Positions 12,483-24,300 of a DNA stretch of 64,000 nt are shown one piece after another. The DNA is taken from positions 124,001 to 188,000 of the forward strand of contig WIUZ02000016.1 in the NCBI GenBank assembly GCA_015956445.1, written 5' to 3'. The translations under genes were made by a program, and so were the position numbers. Source of the DNA: Thelephora terrestris. Taxonomy: Eukaryota > Basidiomycota > Agaricomycetes > Thelephorales > Thelephoraceae. A model generated the notes under the pieces. The model saw only the letters and a program-made list of their open reading frames with translations, did no database searches and had not been told where the DNA came from. Every line of letters begins with the position of its first letter. Position 1 is the stretch's first letter.

Positions 12483-13185
12483 TTCTACGATGACAATCGC
12501 AAGGTTGCTGACGAGTACGACAAGGAAAATACGACGAAGGTCTGAGTACGGTCTTGTTATTCTTGTCTCAGATGAAATTGGGGTGAGGCGCGCTAAAAAT
12601 CTGTATCAGGCGGGTCTGTTCTCTGCCCTTGCATCTTGTTCGACTCTCAAGATCTCAACTACGACCAGACCCAAACAACGAGACCGCCGCTCTCTTCCGA
12701 GTTCTCATTCACAAAATCGACAACACCACCTTCGGAAACGACGCTCTTGAACCCTCCCACCCTGTACAATGGTCCACGTCCAAGCCATTTTCTTCGCAAC
12801 CGTATGTCGAGGAAGATCGAGGGGAGCCGCGCTGGACGTCCTTCGACAGGTTCGAAGACTCGGAGACCTCGAAATACTTAAATCGTGTCATCTTCTCATA
12901 TGGTCGAAATGGGGTCCTCTTTCCTACTCCGGTCTTGACGAGATGACGAAGTCAATCCGAGAAGACTCCGGTGGAATCGAGATGTGGTGCCACCGGGAGG
13001 ATCTCACTTAGCGACTGGATCATGTACTGGGGCAGTTAGATCGCGGGATAGGATCGCTCAGGAGGTAGTATCAACCAAGACTACATGAGTTCGAGATTCA
13101 CCGATCAAAGGTATAATGCGGAGAGCTCAGGGAGGTTTTACTGGTGGTAGAGAAGAAAGAGATGAACTTTCTTGCCTGTGAGTCT
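12483..13185 (+). pseudogene. internally deleted DUF6535 gene remnant (r1)
   Basis: The left part matches the exon before the membrane domain (NRKVADEYDKE) and the start of the large exon (YQAGLFSA, then a frame change to a relic of the DETAALLRVLI and KIDNTTFGND motifs). It then passes straight into the C-terminal module found in genes A and B (RRLGDLEILKSCHLLIWSKWG, then SIREDSGGIEM). Most of the membrane domain and the middle of the gene are gone. Frames are broken, so this is a fossil of a gene once read on the plus strand, opposite to genes A-C. Confidence 0.75.
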
Positions 13186-13289
13186 CCCGAGTTAACTCTT
13201 ATCAAGATGGTAACCGATTCCTGTAGAACATAACGCGTGCGTAGAATTCCGCTCGACATCCACTTTTGTTTTGCCTCCTCTGTGCCCGT

Positions 13290-14590
13290 AATCTCGCATT
13301 TGGAAGCGTCCGAATCTTCTCTTCACAAACCGATCAGTAAGACGCGGCGTGGGTGCGAGAGAATCTAACTTCACCAGACCCAACCCAGAGCTGTGGAGGT
13401 ACCCGATAAGATGTGGCAACTAAGCGCTCTAACTTTCATACTGTTGATAGCTCATGAGTCCGTGACAATATGGGGAGTGAAGTTGTATGCGGCGCACGGT
13501 TTTTTTGGGGCTGTTGTTAACGTCGTTCTGGACGTTGTCCTCTGCTGACAGAAGCCTCTAACGCACGCAACTAACTTGATAGGGTTCGGTCGCGTATAAG
13601 GTACCGGGACAAGGACCAGACGCACCGAAGGACTCTGTAAAATCGCCGTTCCAGAACTGCTGCTGGTGGCAGAACTTCGTCTGAGCCTAGGCTGGGTGCA
13701 TCAGGATTCGTGAGGGACCAGCGTTATTCGACGCATACACTCACAGAGTCGGCTCCATTGATGAAAGGGATTGGCGGGGCGTTGGATGGCCAGATTGCGC
13801 CGTGGTTCGTGGAGGAGAGCTTTGGGACTCAAGAAGTCGCCGGTGTATTTCTTGTACAGCCCATTGTGTTCAGGTTCATCAATTCACCCAAGTCCTAGAC
13901 TGCTGGGATGAACTGTTGTTGGAGCCTCGTGGCGCAGGGAGGCAGAGAATCTTCAGCAGTGGGCGAACAGTTCGCATGCAAAAGATTGATGGAAAGTTAG
14001 AAAAACCAATTTGTACGACCCGGGGACTGACCAACTGACTTTGGTGTACGCACGCAAGATCCCACTCGAATTCGCGTGTGCTCTGCCCTCCTTTTACGCG
14101 CCCATGGCCAACAACGTTGATCGTCTGGATCCGCTGTTCCCGCCTTCCGAGCTGCGTCGTCCTTGTTGCCTCTACTTCGGCCGTGAAACAATGTATTTAC
14201 TTGAGAGTTCGTTGCTTCTCCAGGTTTGAGGATGGAAGAGAGTGCACTTGGAAGTGGAGGTGGTGGGAAATGTGAGGTTTGTGCCGTCATTGTCTAGGGA
14301 AGCTTGAGTCTCCATGAGATGGGGATTATCGATTCCCAGGCCATGCAGATGAAGATCTCAAGCGGGAAAACCAAAGTCCGAGCGCGGGTGTATTACAAAG
14401 GGTGGTGCTACGATTTGGAAGAAATCAAACGGCAAGCGGGCCCTCAAGCGCTCAAGTTGGAACACTGTGTACCGAAAGTGGTGGTTGGACGGAAACCTCA
14501 CCACTTTGGGTAATAACAGCCTGGCGGGTGCTTTCGTCTCATTTACAGGCAATTCCCAATCATCATCACAAGCGTAAGTGTACATTTCGG
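13290..14590. other. unassigned ~1.3-kb segment present in only one copy of a tandem duplication
   Basis: The sequences on both sides of this block match neighbouring sequence around 20200 in the second duplication unit, but the block itself has no counterpart there. It holds several frames of 60-97 codons on both strands, and none is recognised. No terminal inverted repeats or target duplication could be seen at the edges. It could be an insertion in this unit or a deletion in the other. Confidence 0.5.
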
Positions 14591-15016
14591 GTGATAGGCC
14601 ACTCAAGGCACAACAGCTTGCAATTCATCGATCGTACGTGCATATGATCAGCCTAAGAGCGAAAACACGAAGGAAGGTGAAGCTTGAAGCCCCACCACTC
14701 CATCGGGGACGTGAAACCAGTTTAAGACCAGGATGACAGTCCGTGGGTGGATACAATAAAAAGTACTGAATCGGGTTGCCATGTCATGCCAATCTTCTAC
14801 CCACAATCTTGGATAACACGAGTCTGAGCGAAACTGTAATCGTCTGAACAACAAAGACGAGACAAATGGCGGCACACAAACATTGTGAAAGAACATTCAC
14901 CTCTTCACAGCATCATGGAAATAGGAGGGGGAGAGCACAAGTTGAGTGGTAGCCTGTGCGACGGCCATCAGAATCAGCTTGGCCACTGAAAAGTCGAGAT
15001 CTGGGGAGCGTACAAG

Positions 15017-18000
15017 TTAGGATTCTAGCACTGCTTCCACCTCCACCAACACGGCCTTCAGCTTTCCATAGCCTTGCTTCGCCCTCCGGATATTGTCCTC
15101 ATTGTCATGCCGGGGAGTATTTCTATGGGTGTGCAAGTCATTTCCCCGAGAAAACCCCCCAAGAACATGCTCCAACCGCTTTACCAAATCTTCCCGGTGC
15201 TGCCCCATCCCGGTTCCACAAAAGTCCTCTCGGATTGAGATCTCCATCGCGTCAAATGCCTCACTGGAAGGAAGACACCACGTCGACCACACGAGAAGGA
15301 AGTACGACGTGAGAATTTCGAGATCCCCAAGCCCTCGGATATGCCTAATAACGTTTGGATGGGCTCCCTTCTCTCGCCTGCCAAGGCATTCTGGTGGGAA
15401 AGATGGCCGTTCCTTGAATAATGCCCAAACGCCAATGGGGATGTGCGGCCGCAAGGAATCTTCAGAAGCAATTTGGAAAGTTGCGTCAACCACCCTTTGG
15501 CCTACCTCCTCTGTATATGGAACCGCCAAGACCGCTGTTGCCCACCTAACTACTGCATCTCCATCATCCGAAAGTTTAGTCCACTCTACGTCAGGTGCTG
15601 CGAGTATGATGACCAGATTTAGAGAAGGGGGGCTTGGTTCTTTGAGCAGCGCAGTGATGTATTGCATAGCTGGCACCCTTGTGCGTCTGCACCGACTCCG
15701 TAGAATCCCAATAGCGCGCAAGGTTGCACCGGATATGCTTTGTGGTTCAACCCCCTCCACAGAGGCTGCAAAGAGAAGTATTGTAGTGATGGGCTTGTAG
15801 TCCCGCCCGTAAGGGTAAAGGTCTATCGAAATTTCGAGGGCCTGATTTATGAGGCTTAAGACTGGCTCCAATTGTGTGCTTGAGCCTCGGTTAGAAACGT
15901 GGGTATTTACACAGTGTAGACGCACCTCTCTGCCGAAGTTGTAATGTTTGAAACGTCACAACCCAGGTCGATGGCCGCAATTGCCAGGCAGCTAGCAACT
16001 ATGGGTGCTGGAGGCGGGAAATCCAGAAACAGGGAGTGGAGTGCAAATCGGAGGATCCAACGAGGCACCTTTGAACACACTCTCCGCTGATATTCTACCT
16101 GAGCAACCCCGACCATACACCGCGCAAAAGTGATGTGTTCCTGGCGAGATGGTCTATAGTCATCCCACGAGTCACAGGGATTATGGTATCGGGCGACCAG
16201 GCTGTGGATTTCGGTCATGGTGGAATATAATGGAAGGCCACTGCATTCCAGGTCGAGGGGGAAAACCCTGGTGTAACGTCGACGGATATCTACGAGAACA
16301 CTCGAATGCGGATCCATGTCCAATAGATGATAGATGGAGCGGAGGAAACACTTGGCAGACGCTGTCGCGAGCTGTTCTTTGTCCTGCATGATTGCTATCT
16401 TGCGACCGCGGATGCTGACACAGCTGATCAAAACATCAAAACAGGGATCTGCAACGAGGGTGGGGTCGAAGGAGGCCAGCTTGTTCTTCGTCGTGAGATG
16501 TTCGACGGCCGATAGACGGATGTCTTTGTCGAGGGATGTCTGAAGGGTCCATAAAATGCACCGCAGGTCCGATATTGATGCTTGTTGGTCAATTTGCTCT
16601 GGAGTGGCATGTGTCCTCCACAGGTGAAGTGCCCTGCGAAGAAGCTGGGGGAGTCTTGCAAGAACGATGGCAAAGTCTCCGACTATGGGCCGTGCAAAAT
16701 GGTAGGTCCTGGTTGAGAGAGTGACAAACGTTCGGACCACGGCCCACCCGAGGTGGAAAAAATCGAAGGCGAGTGCCAAAGGGGACAGTAACAGGCACGT
16801 TGGGACTATTATGAGGGGCGTGGTGGAATACGAGCCACATTCATCTAATACCAACAGGACGACGCCAATAACTGCAGATTTCCAGAAGACAATTTCAAAG
16901 CTGCCTTTGAACTTCTTCTCCAAGACGACTTTGAACTTCTCCAAAATGACTTTGAACTTCTTGAAGACCTCTCTGGAGGCCGAGGCGATTGTAGCGGGTA
17001 TCGTTTTCCCAAGGTAGCGAAGAGCCAGTGACGCAGGCGTCTGATACGGACAGTTCTCGAAGGTGGCTCCAGCGATGACGATGAAGAGGTAGAAGAGGAC
17101 ACCAATCGAGGTGACCCCAATCACAACCGATGCGACGATGGTGGAGACCTCCCAGAGGAACCGGGAAAGGGCACAACCGAGAAGCAGCAGAGCAACCTGC
17201 AGCATCAACGGCAGCGACTCCATCACGTAGTGGAAATACCACGCGACGAGTCCGTCGAGCTTCCGCTGTCGGTTCTGGCCGCGTTCGACAGCAGATCCTC
17301 GCAAGTCGGATGAGTCGTAACGGTTCAACCATTGCTTGCCGAGCATTGCCAGCAAGGCGGCGAGGAGGGAGGCGGCAAAGCTTGCGAATAGGATGGCTTG
17401 GACGTGGACCATCGCGGGGGGAGGTCCGTTCCATTGCGGAAGAGGGGGCACTTCATCTCCGAAGGTGGTGTTGTCGACCTTGTAGATGAGGACCCGGAGG
17501 AGGGCCGCGGTTTCGTCACCCGGGTCGGATTGAAGACTTGAGCCGACCTGGATGATGAAAGCTGATGTGACAGCTGAGAATAGACCGGCCTGTTACCTAA
17601 TCAGAACGTGTTCATCGGAACCTGATGTGGAACCTACAAAGATGAGGGTGGTGTCCAAATCTTCCCCGTATTTCTTGAGGTAGTCCTTATCGTACTCTTC
17701 AGCGACCTTGCGGTAGTTCGCGTAGAATCGAGCTTCATAATCCACTTGACTTGGCAGTGGGCCCGGGTTTTCGCTGCGCGAGGTTGTTAGCCACGTTTTT
17801 TGACGAGGGTGAGAGAAACTTACCGGTCCGGTGGTTGGCGAAGGTTTTGTTCCTCACGTCCCTCATTCCCGGTTTGGATTTCTTCAGAATCTTGACTGTG
17901 GTTGGAGGTCAGGTACAAGGTCAAACGGATGGCAGGAAATGCAACCATACGTCAGTGGAGGGCTTTGAACAGGGCTCTGGGGTCTACTAGAGTTCTGGCC

Positions 18001-18233
18001 CTTCCTTGACCTGATTATTGTAGGTCCAATTAACAGGGAAATACATTAGGGGGTGTAACATACCGCTTTCGTTTACTTCTGCTGCGATTAATCGACGCCG
18101 GCCCATCTTCCTGCTGTCCCGAACCGTCGCCGATGGGCGTTCTGCTGGAGATCCAGACTGGTATTAGCTGGTGCCTACGGGAAAAAGATCTTAGGACTCA
18201 CGGCTCCACTGAGATCTCGTTTGCATCTGCCAT
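15017..18233 (-). CDS. DUF6535-family multi-pass membrane protein (gene A)
   Basis: Function unknown. Six exons (18202-18233, 18064-18144, 17824-17895, 17638-17773, 15926-17589, 15017-15878) join with consistent phases to about 948 residues. The N-terminus is a hydrophilic tail starting MADANEI and containing RTPIGDGSGQQEDG and SRSKRKR. A helical exon EEYDKDYLKKYGEDLDTTLI leads into the DUF6535 core. The core has AGLFSAVTSAFII, LLRVLIYKIDNTTFGDEV, then hydrophobic segments around FASFAASLLAALLAML (before GKQWLNRY), LPLMLQVALLLLGCALSRFL and VASVVIGVTSIGVLFYLF. Two further hydrophobic stretches follow. The C-terminal half is predicted soluble and helical. The last exon carries TEEVGQRVVDATFQIA and LGDLEILTSYFLLVWSTW. 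It is the whole partner of pseudogene G. Confidence 0.9.
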
Positions 18234-18499
18234 GATAGTGAGAGAGGAACAAGTATGGGAAGGACAAGGTGCAACGCCCGTGACACCGCGAGGCAAACGC
18301 AACTCGTAAGCCCTCTCGTGGCGGCCGCAAGGCATGGGCAGTGGCCGAATGAACGCATGCAGACAGCACAATACATAGAGTAAGATTAACTTGGTTCCAC
18401 TGCCCTTCGGGTCGTAGGGTCTCTGGACGGTTTTTCCCAAGCTGACTCCTTCAAAGGCGGAACGGATCAACTTCGTCTACGTCACCCCCCATCCGATCG

Positions 18500-19415
18500 A
18501 TTATCCCGAGGATTGCAAACATTTTGCGGCAACTCTCAGTCGCGTGTAGCCTTCACCTCCCTTTTTTCTGAACCCTCTGGTTCCGGTTGCTCCGAATGCA
18601 CTCCAGCTTCCCCCGTCGCTCTGCATCTGACCAAATCACTCAAGCCCCCCACTATAGAACTTCCTCAACACCACGCTCAACTTGCAGCGCTCCACCTTCC
18701 TCGAGCGATTTCGCAACGAGCGTCTCCCACCTTTCTCCACGCCGCGACGGAGGATTCTCAAGGTTGACTCAAACTTCAGCCTGTCTTGGAAAGACGTTAT
18801 AGAGCCTGTGCGGTGGTTGGAATGTCAGAGATTTTACTCGCGCCCGTCCTCCTTACTGGCCGACAAACGGGTGTTGAAAACTTGACTCGATGTCCAACGT
18901 ACCTCAACGTCCCGTAAACCAAACTGGTGCTCTGAGGCAAGCGCGATATGTTACCATTCCTTCGGACTGAGCCTGCTGGCTGAAGCTTTCGCCGCGGTGA
19001 AAAACTGCTCGCTACCCCTGTTCGTTTTACCAGAGCGCTTGATCGTACCCTCCTGAAAATCACCCCAACGGAACTTCGTATCGGAATCAAACTGGTTTAC
19101 CGTCATCGAAGATCAGAACGGGGGATTGGATCGCCGAATTGAGCTGAAATTCAGCCGCAAGTTCAGTGGGAACTAATTGCTGTTGGCTCTTGGTCCTTCA
19201 CTGCAACTTGTATGCTCACCGGTGCGGGCCTCGCCCTTCTTAATTCCTAGTTCCTGTCGTCGGGATTGGAGTGGTGGCACGCTACGGCGTCCAGAGCTGC
19301 CATTGAGCGGTTCGACCTTTCCGATTGATTGTTCGTCTCGGGGATCGGGTTTGGACGTGAATCGAATCTTCTGTTCCTGATCCCATTCGGACTCGAAATA
19401 CAAGGCCATCATAAC
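18500..19415. repeat. duplicated upstream block of gene A (copy 1)
   Basis: About 900 bp upstream of gene A is repeated, inverted, upstream of pseudogene G (about 54440-55370). Its distal part (18800-19415) also matches 24300-24990. Shared words include cttcgccg, ctgaagctttcgcc, gtcgctgcaacttgtat-like and gattggagtggtggc(a/g)cgct. No protein is recognised in it. It may be promoter sequence carried along with the gene, or a dispersed repeat. Confidence 0.75.
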
Positions 19416-19659
19416 GATGCTCCCATTTGAAATCTCTCTGGGGCGACATGGGCAGCAAGGGTTTCTGGTGAAATTTCACGTGCTGCCAGAGCCTCAAACT
19501 CCTGGAGATTCATGTGGCGGCGCATTGGACCACACTTAATCACACTGTTCGGGACGCCGAACCGTCCTTCCGTCGACCGGGCTACCACGCTCATGTCTCC
19601 TCGTATACGTTGAATCGCACGGTGAAAACACGATCACGCGATAAGAAACCGCGGCCTCA

Positions 19660-20110
19660 ACACTCATGCACAGCCGGAGTTGGTCAGAGTGTGATCGATG
19701 CGACATTACAATTGCAGATCGCATCTTTTCGGCTCCTGCGACCGCACCTTCCTCCAGACGTGCGGGTGTTTTTGCATTTCTACCACCCACATGCCGAGGA
19801 CGATCGAGGGGAGTCGTGCTAGAGGTCGTTCGAGTTATTTTCTCGTAGGACCGGAATGGGGTCCTCTTTCTTACTCTGGTCTTGACGAGATGAAGAATTG
19901 AATATAAGAATTCGGTGGGATCGGGATTTTGGTAGACCGAGACGATCTTACCGAACGACTGTGTCGTGTCTTGGGGCAGCTGGATCGCGGGATGGTATAG
20001 GAGATATCAACCCAGACTTTTTCACCGATTAAGGGTACGTTACTGGAGGTAGAGAAGGAAGCGATGCAAGTTCTTAACCGTCAGTCTCCCGAGTTGAATC
20101 TCTTGAATAT
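19660..20110 (+). pseudogene. 3' remnant of a DUF6535 gene (r2)
   Basis: The plus strand shows GQSVIDATLQLQIASFRLLR, a relic of the family motif GQ(S/R)VVDATLQIA. Then comes PRTIEGSRARG in a shifted frame, and GPEWGPLSYSGLDEMKN, matching the C-terminal module. It closely resembles remnant r1, including the sequence after it (tctcccgagttga, acgcatgcgtagaat). Frames are broken and the membrane domain is absent. Confidence 0.72.
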
Positions 20111-20475
20111 GGTGACGGATTCCTGTGAAAGGTAACGCATGCGTAGAATCTCGCTCGACATTTACTTGTGCTCTGCCTCTTCTATACACTTAGGGCGATG
20201 GGCGACTGGAGGAACAACAGCTGGCAGTTCCTTGTTCAGACGTTGACCGTACGTACATATGGATCCGAACGACGGTCTGTGGATAGATAGTATAAGAACC
20301 AAGTACTGGATCGCGTTGCCACGTCGACGTCATGCCATCCAATCTCCCACCAAGCACAACGTGGGTCCAAGCGAGATTGTAACCGTTTTCAAACGGGGAG
20401 TGTCAGAAGACATCGACATAGGAGGGGAAGAGCACAAGTAGAGCGGTATCCTATGCAATGGTCATGAGAATCAGA

Positions 20476-23400
20476 TTACCCGCTCAGAAAAAGGGTCAAC
20501 ACGGGAGACGCACAAGTCAGAGCTTTCACCGCCGCCTCCCTCTCCACCTCCAGCAACACGTCCTTCAGCTTTCCGTACCGTTCCTTCGCTACTTGAATAT
20601 CCTCTTCAACGATATACCGCGAAGTATGTCGTCTGAAGTATCCAAATTCCCGGTCCAACTCCCCGAGAACATGCTCCAACCGCATCACCAAATCTTGCCG
20701 GTCCCGCCCCATCCCGGTTCCACAAAAGTCCGCCCGGATCGAAATCTCCATCGCGTCAAGGGTATCGTCGGCAGGAGACTCCCACTCCGACCAAACGAGA
20801 AGGAAGTAGGACTTGAGGATCTCGAAATCTCCAATTCCTCGAACGTAATTGACAACGTCTGAATTGGTTCCCCTCGATCGTCCCTGGCATTTAGGCGGAA
20901 GGAACGGCAGACCCTTGAGCCACGCCCAAGCTTCGATGGGAATTTGTGGCCGTAGGGAATCAAAGTATGCGATCTGCAATGTTGCATCGACCACGCTTTG
21001 GCTCACCTCCTCTGTGTACGAGACCGCCGAGACAGCCGTTTCCCACCTGACGACCGCGTTCTCCAAGCGATCCCCAAAGATGAATGGCGATACGTGGGGA
21101 AACATGAGTACGATGATCCGATTGAGAGAGGGGGGTGCCGATTCTTCGAACAGCTTAGCGGTGTACGGCTCGACTTGACGCCACATGAAATTTTGAGAAG
21201 CTGAGGCCCTGACAGCACGGAAGATCACATCAAACATTTCTTGCTGTCCGTCTTGCTCCAAAGCGACCGCAAAGGGGAAGATTGTGCTGATGGCCTTGTA
21301 CTTTGAGAGTATAGGGCGAGGATCGTCAGCCTTGATCATGGTTTCGAGCGTTTGGGTTATAAGGCTTGTTACTTGCTCCACCCGTGCACTTAAGTCTTGG
21401 TCAGAAACGCGGATACATTAACGATGCGTACGTACTCCTTTGCGAGGTTTGAAGTATCACAACCCAAATCGATAGCGACGATCCTCAGGCAGTCGGCAGT
21501 AACAGGCGCCGGAGGCGGGGGATCCAGGGACAGGGAATGCAATACAAAGCGGAGGATCCAACCAGGTACCTTTCGATTCCGCGTCTGGTGATATTCGGCT
21601 TCTGCGGCCTCAACCATGTGCCGTGCAAATGCGATGTACTCCTGACTGGGTGGCTTGAAGTCATCCCATTGGACGTCACGAGGGCTCCATTGTTGGTTGG
21701 CCAGGGCATGGATCTTGGTCATCGTGTAGTAGAACGGCAGTCCCGTGAAATCAGTCTCGAGCGGGAAGACCCTGTTATAACGTTGAAAGATCTCTGCGAG
21801 CTCCTTCGAAGCCGGATCCGCAACTGAGAGACGATCGACGGCACGGAGGAAACACTTGGCAGACACTGCTGCGAGCTGCTCTTTCTCCCGTATGGTCGCC
21901 GCTTTGAGACCGTTGATGCTGATACAACTGACCAGAACATCGAAGCATGGGTCTGCAACGAGAGTAGGGTCAACGTAAGTGAGCTCTGTCTTGGTTCCGA
22001 GGTGTTCGACGGTCGAAAGACGGACGTCTTTGTCGAGGGATGTATGGAGCGTCCACGAAATACACCGCAAGTCCGACACGGTTTCCTGTTGCTCGATTTC
22101 CTCTGGATTGGTCCACGCGTCGCGCAAGTGGTGATGCACCCTACGAACGAGGTGATAGGCTCCCACAAGAAGAATAACGAATGCTCGGAACGCGGCTTGA
22201 CCGAGAAGAAAGACATCGATGACAAATGCAAATGGGATCACGAAGACCAAGGTCGCCAAGAAGTAGATAGTGTTGAATCCGGGCCGCCAGGGGTGATAAT
22301 GGTCTGCGCCCCACGTGATGGTGGATATAACGTTGGACTTTGCGAGGATTTTTCCGAAGGCCGAGGCAATGGGATGAACGGAATGAATCGCGGCCGGGAC
22401 CTTTTGCCCTAGGTAGCGAAGAGCGATCGACCCTGGTGTTTGGTATGGGCAACTCTCGGAGGCCGCTCCGGCGGTGACAATGAAGATGTAGAAGAGGACA
22501 CCAAACGAGGTGACACCGAGCACGACCAACGCGACAGCGATGGAGACCTCCCAGAGGTACCGGGAAAGGGCACAGCCGAGTAGCAACAGGGCAGCCTGCA
22601 GCATCAACGGCAACGACTCCATCACGTAGTAGAAATACCAGGCGACGACGCCGTCTAGTTTTCGCTGTCGATTGTGGCTGCGCTCCATGGCCGATCCTCG
22701 CATGTCGGATGAGTTGTAACGGTTCAGCCATTGCTTGCCGAGCACTGCCAGCAAGGCGGCGAGTAGGGAAGCGGCCAAACTTGCAAAGAGGATGGCTTGA
22801 ACGTGGACCATCACATTAGGAGGCCCGTTCCATTGCGGAAGAGTGGGAACATCATCTCCGAAGGTGGTGTTGTCGATCTTGTAGATGAGGACCCGGAGGA
22901 GGGCCGCGGTTTCGTCACTTGGGTCAGGCTGAAGTTTGGAGTCGACCTGGATGATGAATGCAGAGGTGACTGCCGAGAACAAACCAGCCTGTTACTCTAA
23001 TGAGCACGTGTCATGAGACTTGATGTGGAACTCACGAAGATCAGGGTCGTGTCCAAATCTTCCCCGTATCTCTTGAGGAAATCCTTGTCGTACTCTTCAG
23101 CTACCTTGCGGTAGTTATCGTAAAATCGAGTCTGATAGTCTTCCTGGGTTGACGGCGCGTCTTGTGTTCGGCTGCATGAGGTTATTAGGGGAATTGTGGT
23201 CGAGGATACGAGAACTTTACCCGTCCAGTTGGAGTCGAAAGTCCTGACCCCTTCCCTCGCCTTCCTTTCTTCTTTCTTCGGGAAGTTGGCTGTGATTGAA
23301 GGTCAGGTAAAAAGGCATCCCGATGGCGGGAACATGACCACACACTAACAGGGAGGTATAGGTGGGACTCTGTCGTCTACTGGAGTTCTGACGGCCCCTT

Positions 23401-23625
23401 GGCCTGAGGATCGGAGGTCCATTTCACTGGGAGATACGGGTGCAGTGGAACATACCCCTTCCGCTTGGCGCTGTTGCGATGAATCAGATCCGGCCCATCT
23501 TCCTCCTGCCCAGGGCTGTCGCTGGCGTGTGTTCTTCTGGAGGTCCGAACTGAAATCGGTCGAGGTACACGAGGAAAAAGTCTGAGTACTCACGGATTCT
23601 CTGTGATCTCGTCCAGATGCATCAT
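20476..23625 (-). CDS. DUF6535-family multi-pass membrane protein (gene B)
   Basis: Function unknown. Six exons (23594-23625, 23456-23536, 23221-23289, 23036-23171, 21436-22988, 20476-21388) have the same first-exon (32 nt), second-exon (81 nt) and fourth-exon (136 nt) lengths as gene A and give about 927 residues. It starts MMHLDEITENP, then RTHASDSPGQEEDGPDLIHR. The DUF6535 core reads FAGLFSAVTSAFIIQVDSK, ALLRVLIYKIDNTTFGDDV, ASLAASLLAALLAVLGKQWL and ESLPLMLQAALLLLGCALSR. The C-terminal exon carries TEEVSQSVVDATLQIAYFDS and LGEL near the end. No frame breaks are seen. Gene B is about 75-80 per cent like A in the core by eye. The transmembrane prediction is by eye only. Confidence 0.92.
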
Positions 23626-24300
23626 CGCGATGAGAGAGGAACAAGTAAGACAGAGGAAAGACACAACAGCCGTAAATTGCAGAACCGCCACGAGACAGAG
23701 GCGTTCTCGAGCTTGCACCACATCCTCATGTTGGCTTATGACGTCAGCATGGGCCCAACCGATCGATCGAACCCGAGATCATCGGAGATGGACGGAACTC
23801 GAGCAGGACATTGGTGTTGAAACGAAAGGCTAGCCAAAACCTGGAATTTCTTTTTCGGAAACGCTCGCAGGACCTGTATCCGAACGCTCTTCAAAGGGGA
23901 CAGGCATCAAGAAAGATGTGGATGTCCCTTGATAGCTTTGGATATCGGTTTTCTCGTCCGTGAGCAGGCGGGACTCCAGGTTTTTTTTTTGCTCTTCCTA
24001 AGCAGCGCACCATTCTCCGTCGGTGAATGTCATCAATGTGACCTCCTACTAGACCCCCACCAAAAGTACACAGTTGAGGTGATTCGAGTCTTCATTGCTG
24101 CCAAGGATGGACTTTCCTTCGTTGGGAGTTGTATTCAGTCAACAGGCGAGTTTATATTAAGTTAACGTGCACCAGCACAAGAAGCTAACTCTATCCTTAA
24201 CCATAGACTCTGCATGTGCTGTGTGGTCAATGCGACGTTGCAAATTTCCTCCGTTTACCTCCTATGACCGCACACCCCCCTCTGCGCCTTGAAGATGTGG
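23626..24300. other. upstream region of gene B, no further gene
   Basis: It contains the 5' flank of gene B, with a block at about 23700-23770 that loosely matches upstream blocks of genes C, D and F. A cagtcaacaggcgagtttat word at about 24138 recurs at 25136 and, inverted, near 54270, marking the edge of the dispersed repeat. A T run lies near 23980. Confidence 0.45.

Noticed and set aside
15093-15800. 235-codon plus-strand open frame
   Set aside because: It is the antisense shadow of the last exon of gene A, whose minus-strand protein is conserved in five copies.
18145-18201. A 27-nt first intron in gene A ending at the cccgtag site
   Set aside because: The acceptor at ctccag 30 nt further on gives a normal 57-nt intron, the same frame, and the same plan in genes B and G.
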